Shown in pieces: positions 35,401-47,100 of a DNA stretch of 64,000 bases. This DNA comes from Mesaphorura yosii (lineage: Eukaryota; Arthropoda; Collembola; Poduromorpha; Tullbergiidae). A program made the translations under genes and the position numbers. A model generated the notes under the pieces. The model had not been told where the DNA came from. It searched no databases and saw only the letters and a list, made by a program, of their open reading frames with translations. The stretch is taken from assembly GCA_009869945.1 (NCBI GenBank), contig WIXG01000057.1, forward strand, positions 62,001 through 126,000, given 5' to 3'. How positions within the stretch are numbered: position 1 is the stretch's first letter; each line of letters opens with the position of its first letter.

Positions 35401-36684
35401 TGTCGAGTCCAGGAAACGAGCACTAGAAGAGCAACTGGATGCCTTAAATCATGAGTGTACTCGGCTTCGGGCACAAGAACAAGTGCAATCACTTGGACCA
35501 ACTCAAGCGGCAGACGCAACAATGCAAGAGGCTTTGGAGAAGCAACTGGAACAAAATCTGGAACAGCACCAGAAACAAGTGACTTCACTTCGGGACGAGA
35601 TCGCTGCGAAGGAAGCACAAATCGAACAGCTCAGAGAGTAAGCTTGCCACAAAGAGTTTCAGAGTTTGTCTTGGCGAGATCGTTGTCAGTCTCCTAAACC
35701 AAAACCACTTTGCTATTTCTAGTACCAATCAAAAATTGGCTTGCACACAACAGCAATTAGGAGAAGATTACGAGAAATTGAAGGCGGAGGAAACGGACAA
35801 GAGTTCCAAATTGCAGCAGCTGCTGTAAGTATTTGCTTCATGCATTATGTACAAATTACGAGTGCCCGTTTACTTATGCTAAGCTAACCTTTCGACCATT
35901 GTGTTCTCATATTTCTGTAGTTTGGCACAAGATAAAAGAGAACAAGCTCGCAAGGATTTGAATGGCTTGCAAGAAACCGTTTCCAAAGAGCTCCAGACTC
36001 TTCTGAACTTGAGGAAAATGTTCGTAAATGACTTACAAAACAGAATTAAGAAGGTAAGAGTAAGATCATCATTAATGAGAGCGGGATTTGGATTTAGCAA
36101 ATTTCGTATACCTGTTTCAGTCTGCTGGAGTGGATAATGGAAACTTTGAAGGAAGCGAAGACGTTGGAGGTTCCTTGGCTCAGAAGCAGAAAATCTCATT
36201 TCTCGAAACAAATCTGGAACAACTTACAAAAGTGCACAAGCAGCTCGTTCGTGACAATGCTGACTTGCGTTGTGAGTTACCAAAATTGGAGAAGCGACTT
36301 CGAGCAACAATGGAACGAGTGAAGGCCCTCGAGTCAGCCCTTCGCGAAGCAAAGGAAGGTGCGATGAGAGACCGCAAGAGATATCAGTATGAAGTGGACA
36401 GAATCAAGGAAGCTGTTCGACAAAAGAATTTGGCGAGACGAAGCCACGCGGCGCAGATCGGTTAGTTTAATCTCTTCTGCACTTGCCTTGTTTGAGTTTT
36501 GGGACTTGAAACTGATAAGACTAATTTTCATTCTTTCTTAGTGAAACCTATTCGCGCTGGGCAGCAGCATCCTCCAACAAACCCTGCCGTCGGGATTCGC
36601 GGCGGCGGTGGTATGCTTACATCCAAAATGAGTGATATGAACATGAGGAGTATGACAGTATCACAATCACAGCAACAAATGTAA
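32445..36684 (+). CDS. Khc: Kinesin-1 heavy chain
   Basis: Fifteen coding exons: 32445-32633, 32699-32786, 32872-33080, 33146-33308, 33383-33508, 33674-33777, 33877-33934, 34082-34172, 34253-34470, 34550-34944, 35027-35637, 35723-35824, 35921-36053, 36121-36460, 36542-36684; 989 aa. This is the plus-end microtubule motor for axonal and organelle cargo. The motor domain has the P-loop GQTSSGKT (106-113), switch I SSRSH (about 222-226) and switch [11 protein letters not shown]. The neck reads [13 protein letters not shown], followed by a long coiled-coil stalk. The tail has the auto-inhibitory site, but as QIVKPIRAG (about 941-949) where relatives have QIAKPIRPG. The final residues are G/Q-rich and unstructured. 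A long 3' UTR ends near AATAAA at 37696-37701. Confidence 0.97.
33989..34043 (+). repeat. Two adjacent hairpins in kinesin intron 7
   Basis: A perfect 9-bp inverted repeat (33989-33997 with 34002-34010, loop GAGA) is followed at once by a second hairpin closed by AGACCAA/TTGGTCT (about 34008-34043). Both lie within the 147-nt intron 33935-34081. Confidence 0.6.
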
Positions 36685-38182
36685 AGAAAAGACTTCCCAC
36701 TTCCTGGAATATGGTTGCACAACACTTTGTCTAAACTCTAAATTATGCCGCGCGCGAGTATCGTAGCCAATAGCCTGTCAAGTAACGTGCAGTGCTTTGC
36801 TGGAGACGGGGTTTGGGATGATTGAACTACGAACTAGGTCAAAAGGTCAAATACGTTTCGTAAACTGTAAATAGACCCTCGCAAGCTGGTTACGTTACAC
36901 ATCGTGAAGTCCTGTCCAAGTTACCACAGGTGGTACAGTGCGGGTTGCAGTTGCAGATAATCTTAATTAATTACGTGATTTTAGAAGTAAGGCTAACTAA
37001 AATGAGGAATTCGCTGTGAAACTTTTAAACTATGTTCTGTTAAGTTAAATGATGCTTTTGTGATCAGTGATCGGGTTTACCAACAATTACCTACCAACTC
37101 TGTATTATTTTAGTCCCAATTTATTTTAGTTAGGACTGTTTTAGAATAGACTTGAGTAAGAAGAATATCTTTTACGCCGGGGTAAAACTTAATTAACTCT
37201 AACTGCAAGCAAATTGCAAACACTTCCTTTATGTAGATCTCGATTCGGTCGTCGGTGTTGCTGTTTAGTGTACAAATATTTATACAAATGGCTCATTTAT
37301 CTCTGTGGATTTGAAATACGAAATTTTAGCATTGGCCTTAGCTAAGTACCTGCCCCTCTAATTGGGCTTAGGCTTAAAGCATTCAGCGATTCTGTTTCCT
37401 TTTTTCACCAGAAGAACATAAGACAGCCTAGTCTTTGTTTATAGTATTAAAATTTGCAATTTACTATCGCTTTCCTTTCGATTGAACATTGAACTATGCA
37501 GCAATGATATTAATATTTAGCTAGTTTTAGTTATTTATCAGGACAGGATTTAATTTATTCGAAGAGTTTCCTTTTGCCTAGCGTGGGGTTGTGGGATTGC
37601 ATTGCATTTAGTAATTAAACGCAGAATTTTAATTTTAGAATTTGACTTTTTTAAAAAAATTGCAATAACGGATACTCGTTTATATTTGAAGTGTCAATAA
37701 AAACAACTGAACTTTGATTTGGCTTGGCGAGACGCCTTGCATGTCGATTTCTTTGTCACGGAAGTTGGATGCTGCTGGAATGGAACTAAAAACACAATTA
37801 CGCGCCGACAACGATGGGCTTTTCAATTTATCATCATTCACTTAATAAATTTTATTCTACAATAACTCATTTATCACATCACTCATCTTTATGCTTATTA
37901 CATGTATTAGACGGTTTCATTTCGGCAACAACAAAACCTTACATGGAGACTAATAATGAAGCGATTATTAACTAGAACTCATACATTAAAAGAAGCTAAA
38001 TTATGTTAACTTAAATAGTATGTACACGGATTCGGATGTGATTTGGTTGGGGCTCAACAGCTTTGCTTTCTCTTTTTCTTCTTTACACAGAGTACGATAC
38101 AAACATCGCTTTCGGTTTGTACGGGGAAAATGAAAATTTTGTGGATGGGGCTTGACCACAAAGAGTGGGGGTTGGGTTTATG
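36685..38182. other. Convergent 3' UTRs of kinesin and CNOT1
   Basis: The kinesin 3' UTR of about 1 kb ends near AATAAA at 37696-37701. On the minus strand CNOT1 has its likely signal at 37856-37851 (TTTATT on +). The two cleavage sites are therefore only about 150 bp apart. No coding content was seen. Confidence 0.65.
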
Positions 38183-41100
38183 TCACTCTGAGTTCAAAAT
38201 GGATGATTCATTGTTCTCCAAGCTCAGGAGACTGGAACCGTTTGAGCCTGGAGTCGAGTTGGGGAGTCCAGAGTTCTTTGTGACCATGCACGATCTTGCG
38301 ACGCTCTCGAAAAGTTTCTCAACTTCGGGTGCACAGTGAACGAATTCGTGACCCCAGAATTTGTATGAAGAATTCTTGATGAGTTCAATAAATGTCACGA
38401 GTAATCCCCATGGATGAGGTCGGTTGACGACCAGTCGCTCCAACAGCACGCGTGTAATTTGCTCCTGCAAGGAAAAATTGAATTAGTTAGTAATCACGCT
38501 TTAATTTCACATCAGGCTCATAAAAATCCGAGCGCAGAAAAAGAAAATGATAAGCTCAGGATCCCTGTCTCAACATTGTGAATATTCGCGGGTTCAGCAT
38601 GAAGCAACGATATATAATTGTTTGATCATCACGGCCAGCACTTTCGAATGTAATCATATTATTAAATTCGGACTCTCGACTCACCTGAACAACTTCGGTG
38701 TTAGACTGTGCAAATAAGTACAGAATCACCAGGCTAAAGTAGTGAGTATGGCTTGAAGGGAACCGAAGTTGATTAGCCAATGAGTTCAGAAACAAGTATC
38801 TGCCTTCCGTGTCCAGATCGACTGCCAGGTTCTGGAAAATGTCCATGTGGGAAGTGTGAGCAATGGTCGACATGTTGGGACTTTGACCACGTCCTCGAAT
38901 CACGCTAATATGCTGAGATCCGACCGTCAGTACTAATGAGTTCAATAGCGGGATGTTGTAGCGTGTTCCGGCCTCATTGGAAACCTGAAACCAAATAGTA
39001 AAGCTTAATTTTAGCGGATTGTACCTTAATGATTTGAGATTATGTATCTATTGATCAACTAAAGTCAGATTTTATGATTCAATTCATTGTATTTCAGATT
39101 AGGTAAGGAAAAATACACATCATGTCTCGGCCAAGTAAAATTACAGGCACTACTATTCAATGTGTTTCTTACCTGTAGATTTGTTCTTAATTCCGACAAG
39201 AAAGTAACGGGCGCTCGTGTGTTCAAGTACGACTCCAAATCTTTCTTGAAGTTGGCTGGTAGCAGCGCAGTTGCATTGTTCAGTATTCTCGGTGGCATTG
39301 CCGTATCAGCAAGCATCTCGAATTTCAGATTCGCTGTGAATGGATCTGGAAGCCTCATGTTCCTTGGAAATGCTGACAGCACGAGATTTCTCATTTGAAT
39401 GCAATTTGGTGGAATCGAGTCGAGAAAGTTGTAGCAGTAATCGCAGAGGAAATCTGGAAAATCGTGCAGAATGACGAGAAGTACACGAAGGGTTCCTCTG
39501 TACATTGGCTGGACAGAATTGCTAAGCTCTGCGTTGCGGAGGAATGGATTCAAGAACTTGAATAAATCCAGCAGCAACTGGCAATACATCGCCCACAGTT
39601 TTTGGTCGGACGCTTGGGCTAACATTTTTGCAATGAACTGACGATGTCCAATAATTTCCAACCACGAGTAGCCAAACCCTGGAACTTTCGACGGGTTCAG
39701 GATGTGGAACGTGTTGCTGAACCCAGATAACATCTGTAATCATAGGAGGCTAATTAGATTCGTCAACAAGCAATAATCTCACTTCAGATAAGTTAAGATT
39801 ATTATTAAAAACTCAGAATCCCAGGCTCAACACAATGTTTTGCGGGTTCAGCATGAAGCAACGATATATAATTGTTTAATCATCATAGAATCAAGTTATC
39901 AAGAAACACGCGCCAAGGCTAATTAATTGCGAAATTACCTGAAACGATATCTGGTCGCAGATCGGGTCGCTGATGGCCAGATCATTGAATAGCATAATGT
40001 ACAGACGATGGAAAGGAAGTTGCTGGAACTCCGTCTTTTGCAATTCGTGATCTTGAATCAGCAAGCCAGCAACAATTCCCAAAAACTTGTTCAGCAAATT
40101 GATTTTTGGAGCCAAGTTGGTTGTGTCTCCGATGTGTCGAATCAAAAGAGAAACCAGTCGAACAAATGCATCTGTTGTTATATATATCTTCGAACGCATG
40201 ACCATTCCTCCTTGCTGTTACAAGGAACCAAGCGAAAAGTGAATTTTGGGTGTGCCCTCTTGAAATATTAACTGGATATTCAATACTAACCTGCAATGCT
40301 TGATAAACTTGTGTGACACATGTTTGAATTGAGATTCTGAAGAAGCGCGAAATAATCTCGTCGCTCTTTAATATTCCAGACGCATTTAGGTCGTTGATGA
40401 AGTTTGCAAATGGCTTGCTGGAATCTCGATGACTCCCTTGTGAGGTGTAAATTCGGCACCATTCCCGAAGGAGCATCTCAGACTTTTCCTGCAACCCTGC
40501 AACACAAAGAAAGCAAAGATCTATTAAGAACTGTTCTAACTTAACTGGAAATACATGTAAAATGATTGGCGCTTTGGCGTTTACTCAGCGAAGGGTTCTC
40601 GTCAGCAATCATAAGAAACTCTAATCAGACCATCACCGTATTGAAGATCAAAGATCTAGCGGATATCGGAATCAAGAAGGTAAAAGGCGAAAGCCAAACC
40701 TACCTTGCGGGTCGTCAAATTCTCGAGGTTGTGTTAGGCCCAGGTGAAGGTGGCTGGTGGCGCCACCAGGCGCACGATCGGCAGGAAAAGTTGCCGGTGG
40801 AGCCTGTTCATGACTACTCCTAAGATGCTCCATTAGTTGAAGTAGCCCATCTGGATGTGATCGGTTCACTGTAGCGCACCGCCCAAGAGTGTCAACCTGC
40901 GGAGTGATGTGATGAAACGAATACAAGTTAGATGCATAAAAATAGAGAAGTGGACCATAACGAATCCTGCCATGTCATTGTCAATTCAATCTGATTGTGA
41001 AGCGAAGCGCAACGAAGCCGTTGCCATTTTTGCAAAAATATACGACTTACCGTGTTGTAAAGGTCACTTTCGTTGACGTTGGAGGAGAAACGCTCGTCAA

Positions 41101-44100
41101 TCAAATACATCTGGACCAACTGCATGGCAAAGTTCATAGCAATCAAGTTATTTCCTTTGTCCAGCGCATTTGCAAGGTACGCATCAAACTGGAGCATGTT
41201 GACCAAGCTGGCTCGAATTAATGTGTCAACAGCGTCCACATTGAATTTCAGTGCATCTCTCGCTTCAATCAAAGTCCTGTAATACATGCGTACCTTGATT
41301 AGTTTTGGCACTTTTGACCATTTAGACGTAGAAAATGATTTAAGCAAATCAAGTATTCCGGGACTTACTTTGTAACTTGACGATTCACCCACTGCTGACC
41401 GAATGCTCGAGTATCCTGCAGTCCCTTCAAAACCATAAGATGGGCGTCTCTAAAGCGAATAATTTCCGGATCGTTTGGAAATGCGGCTAAACCCTCGAGA
41501 AGACCTTCAACAGCCTTCTGAAGAAGTCCGATAGCAGCCACGACGCTTCGAGATTGCTTAGCTTGAGCAATCATGTCGGCTAAAGCCCGACATCCAGCGC
41601 CCTGTAAAATGTACGGAAGTCAATAATTATCAGTGATTCTTAATCAGGAAGGAAGTGATCACACCATCCCCCATCAGAATATTAATTCACTTACCAGTGA
41701 GACCGATGCTGGAGAATGTGCATGCACAAGCCCTTGCATGTAATTATCCATCTCGCTAATAAGTTTATCATAAACTGAGAGTAACTCTTCGCCTGACGCC
41801 GGGCCCGTTGTTTGCGGGACGACAGTCGGAGGTAGTGGTGGAATTGTATTAGAGGTAGGCGCAGCATTCAAGACGTGAAGACCCGAAATCGGTACTTCGA
41901 CGGGCCCTCTCATTGATTGTGACTGAGAAGACACTTTGGTCGAGCTGACAAGTGGAATTTCACCCTCCGGTGGAGCAGTAAACCCGGGAATACTTCTAGA
42001 GAAGTCCTCATAAACTGCCAGTTGACCAACTACTCCGCCCTGTAATCACGGTTATATTCTCGTTAATTAAATCATGTCATTGGCAAAGGAGCAAACCCGC
42101 AAACAGAAAAATATTCATAAAGCAAAGGCAAACGAAAGACAAAAGTAAAGGCAGGAGAGACAGGAATCGTTTTTTATACTTTACATTTCAAAACGGAGTT
42201 ACACACACACACATCACAAAAAGAAATTACACCACCATATAGGCCAACTCGAACAATAATTAATAGGCAAAATTACAGGGTAAAGTACATTAAGGTAAGG
42301 ATGGAAATGCAACGCTTATATTTCAAAGAAAGCAAAGGAACTATCAACAAAGAAGTCATATGCCCCCGAAATATTGAAACTTCCACGTACTGGTTTTACT
42401 CTAACAGGTTCTGGAATCCTTTCTGCCTGTATTGCAAGGGATACCGGGTCCACGTAACGACGGCCTTCCAGTTTTGCTTGTTTTCTAATGTCATAATCAT
42501 TCGACAACCGCTTGTCAATCTCCAGCAGTGCCTTCTCGACTGCTGTTTTTTGAATGAATACGCATGCCAGGTCCATGTTATCCTGCGCAGCTTGAGCGGC
42601 TCCTTGCTCGATCAATTCCTTGGTCTAAGGGAATAGAGTATTTCGGTTTAGATATCTAAAAAGGTCTGACAAGTTCCATTTCAAAATTAAAATCTGGACG
42701 CTGATCGAACCTGATGTGTGACGAGCCCTCGAGTCACAAACGCTGCTGTGATCGTTGCTTTGAGGTTTGATGAAATGGCGATAAAGATGTGATCTCTTGA
42801 TGTAATCATTGCCATTCCAGCAGTGAGGTATCTCATCATGTGATGTGCGCTGGTCCTCATTCTCGATTCTTCTGGGTCTAACGCAAAATCCTTTTTCACT
42901 ATTGATTCACACGCACTTGTTGTGTACTTGATGGATCTGTCCACGACGGGAGAAATCAAGTCTTGAATCGCCTTCTCCACGGCTGGTCGGATCAAAGGCT
43001 TGAGGAATGCATAAGTTTGAAATAGTGGATGTGTACTGATTGTGATGTTTGACAAGTGCTGTTGCAAGTTTGATGTGTCAATGTCCATATACGAGAACTT
43101 GGGTTCTACAGCTCCTGAAAGGCAGTCAAAAAAGAATTAATTAAAATACTTCCATCTATTCTCTGTCTTGGTTCCAGCAAACAGTCAATGATTTTTTATA
43201 CCGGAGAGTTGTACAGCAGACAGCCCTCCAATTACAGGTCCCCCTATCGCTGACCCACTGGACGCGTTTGGTGTCGGTGTTCTTACAGCCGGTGTAATTC
43301 TGCTGCTGTCTTCTAGCTGACCTTGGTTTAAGATGCTACTTGCAGGAGGATGAAATACAGTCTCTGGTGTTTTTCTGGTCAATGGGAGCTAAGAAAATAC
43401 ACAAAGTTGCCAAAATTAGATTAGAACATGTTCTTGTGAAGAAAGAATGGAAGTTAATGCTAAGGACATACCATAGACGCAGCTTCAATCTTAAGCTTTT
43501 CGCTTTGTTGGCCAGGACCATACGAGAGTTGGGTTCTGTGTACTTTGTACCCTGAGTCCTCCCTCAGCAAGGACGACGGCTTGATGTCGGCAATCTCAAG
43601 ATTTAATGACTTGCACAACACCTCGATTTCGAATTTCAAATTCAATTTCATGTCTGGTTCTTTGTGGAGCTCTGCCAGCACGCTGAGGATGCCGACTGTC
43701 CATGGCGAAGGGGGTTTAAAGATTAGAGATCTCGCACAGCTTTCCATTATTTTCGCAGCGAAGGGTACGACGTAAAGAAGATCGTGTATGCCTTTTCGGT
43801 ACGCCTCAATAATTAACCCCTTCACGTCCAAGTCGTCAAATAAGATAGGCTTGTTCTTAATCAGTGTAATCATTCCCAGCCAATGACCCAAGTTCTTCAG
43901 TAGCGATCGGTCGGAGAAGTTACCGGCGGACTTGTCAGTTCTGAGCAGGATTCGGATGTTTCGATGAGTTTCCGACAGAACCGACCCGTTTAGCTCTTCC
44001 ACTTTTAAATGGTCAAGCAAGTTTGCGTACAAGGAATGGAAGTTGAGTTCAATACTTGCCCTCTTCATCACGAGATACTGAGAAATCCAACTCCAGAAAT

Positions 44101-47100
44101 CGTTTCCGATGACTTCTTTCAGTTCTTTGCACTTGTCCACTAGATTCATTTGGTTTAAGTTGTTGAATATGAAGGCAATCTTGTCTTGAATAATTTCAGG
44201 CGGTGCTACGACTTTGTCATCCTTTTCGGTTGCGACGAGCAGGGTTGTTATGTTGGTCGCATTCGCAATAGAAGGTCTGCCCGTGATGGACGGACCAGCT
44301 GCAGTTGGTTTCGTTATTGCAATTCCAGATGCCACAGTCTTTTGAGGAATAGGTGTTGAAGAGGATACCGGTATTGGAGCTGAAGGCAGTGATTGACTCC
44401 CTACTGAACTCAAGGAAGAGCCGGTCAAGGCGCTACCTGGTCCCGATCTTGGTCTTGGTGGTTCTGTGAAAATCAAAAACAAATATAACATTAAAACGGC
44501 GGCAGCCTTGAGCGAACTTGAGCACTTTTCTTCGCTTTAAACATTTCAGCTCTGTTCTCACCCAGAAGACTTAAAACACACTTTTTACAACATTTCACAT
44601 TTCATTTCATTTCTTCCGCAAACTGTCTCCAGTGAACTAAACAATATTTAAGTGTAATCTTAATTGTCAATCCTGTCAATAGAAAGTTAATAGTTCATTA
44701 GTTGTAGAAAATGAGTAAGCGGTCATTCCCTCAACAAGAAAATACAATAATGAGCTACTTCAAGCCAGGATCATCAAAAAGTTCAGCTCCTCTTTCTCTA
44801 TCAATATCCTCTGGTCAAAGTGAGGAAGCAGGAACGTCGAAGTCTGATGAAAAGGTGAGTTGAATCGGGAGATGAGGATTGATTACTGAATGTAAAGATT
44901 GTATTTATTCTGTTGATTTCTATTACAGGTGGCTTACACCTCTGCCCGTGTCAATATCCATTTCAAACGTTTATCGATTGGGAAATACCAGTGCAATCGT
45001 GAGGGGTGTGACCATATTGTTAATGAAAACAGCGATGACAAAGCCAGGAACAAAATGAAGGCTCACTGCAGGAAATGCTTTCCATATCTTCAGAAGGCGG
45101 AAAACGAAAGAGGGAAGAAATCTGCTGCAAAGAAACCGGAGCTGTACAAGGAGAACAATAGAAGAAAAGAAAGAAAAAGAATGTCAAAGGCAAGGGAAGT
45201 GGAGGAAGAAGGTCAGAAGTCTGGTGATGCACCTCCATTTGCTTGCGACAAGATCGGCTGTGGAGCTTCATTTTACAGTGCCAGACTATTTGCAATTCAT
45301 GAAATTCACCATTTGACGTACGTTACGTTAATGCACGGTATTCCGTGAACTGTGATTGACTAACATTAATGTTTATGTAACCTTCTCCTAAAGGAACTCC
45401 AACAGCCAACTAGGGACTTACTTTGCGTCGTTCAAAGAGAAAATTCAGCCGAAGGAAGAGAAAGACTCACAAGAAGACGACCTTGATTCTGACAGCAGTA
45501 CTACAGAAACTGAATTGGCAAGAACAAGAGACGTATTAGAAGTTCTTGGATCGCTGCAAAGTCCAATCTCGTTTAGCGTTTACTTTGTGGCAATCGTCGA
45601 TAAAGAAGCCTTGAATCTTGGCTTGATTAAATATCTCAAACTTAAGCAATCAGATCCAACAGTTGAAGTATTAGTAAATGTCGGGAAAAAACCAACTACG
45701 GGGCTGTCAACCATGATATTGAAGCGGATCATAACCGAAGAAGTGGGAGTACTATAGCTGAGTTATGCTCATCTGGGGACAAGGTTGCCTTCGAGATTAA
45801 AAGGCTCTACTTTGAAACTCGAGAAGACATGGAACGCGAAGAAGCCTTTTGGATTGTAAGTTTTATACATTTGCACAACTAGAAATCTGGATTTCTGGAG
45901 CAAATTCTTAGTTTCATTGTTTCATTTCAGTTGGTCGGAGGATTTCGCGAAATGACTGCGAATGTCGTATCGTCAATGCAGTGGAAGTTTTGTAATAAGA
46001 GGATGGAATCATCGAAGTTAGTATCCCTTCACGAAGAGGAAATCACTGATGCTCAAAAATTAGCGAGATCTAATCACCCTATGATTTGTTTGGTGGATGG
46101 ATGTCAGTTAGATCACAATACGAAAAAAAAAACAGAGCATACTATGGCAAGTTCCATGTTAATGAAGAAGACGTCATTCCTTTGAAAATTTGAAATTGAT
46201 CAGCCAATGACCTAACTTATTCTGTCTGTCTTATTCAGATTATCTTGTTAAAATGTCAACTTACTTCCTTTTCTAACTGTTACGGCTAACTCGTTAAACG
46301 TGCAAAAATTCCTGTTACTCTTCCTTGCGAACTCTTAAGTAATTAAAATGCAGTAGTTGAAAGCAGGTTGAGTTTGCAAGTTGTTTGAAAATTGTTAATT
46401 TAAATTTACCTTGAGATCTAGCACCGTACTCGATGTATTCAATCAGGTGTGGAGGAAATTCTTGAAAGTGGTTTATGGTTGACAAGTGTTGGCAATACTG
46501 CGGATACTCCTTCAGTCTATTTCGGAACCTATCAATAGCTGCAATGCCAAAGTAATACATCTTCGACCCTGGTGCTTTCTTGAGGGCGTCGACCACGAAT
46601 CTGAGCGCAACGCCAAGCTGAAGGTACGTGGTCACCAGCCCTTGTTCAATGATTCCGCCAAATAATTGTGCTGTGGTGTGTAATTCTTTCTCGGGGTATT
46701 GTGGAAAAAACTTGTACTCTTCAAAAAGATTCCGAAGCATGCACGTAAAAACTTCTCTCTCGCGACGAACGGGTGACTCCTGGAACCTCTTCAGTAATTC
46801 GATAACTTCGTCCGTCGACATTGTGGGATCCTAGAAAATATTAAATGAACAACAATGTTTAATTCTCCATCCACATTAATCTATGCAGTTGCCGCTTATA
46901 GTTTTTTTTTTCTTTCTCAGAACTAGATTTTCGTCAATGTAATCGGAAACTCTAATCCAAATCAAATCTAATCATTGAATACTGTAATGCCTGGTTTGTG
47001 ATATTGTCTAATGATTTTGCTCACCGGTGGTTTGCTGTAAATTCTGTGGAAGTAACTATTAGCTTCGTCCTCCGCCTCCTTGGACACTTCACCAGGTTGA

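Noticed and set aside
46917..46975. C/D snoRNA in CNOT1 intron 2
   Set aside because: A CTGA sits 86 nt from the splice site, but box C is poor (ATGATTA) and no D' box is present.
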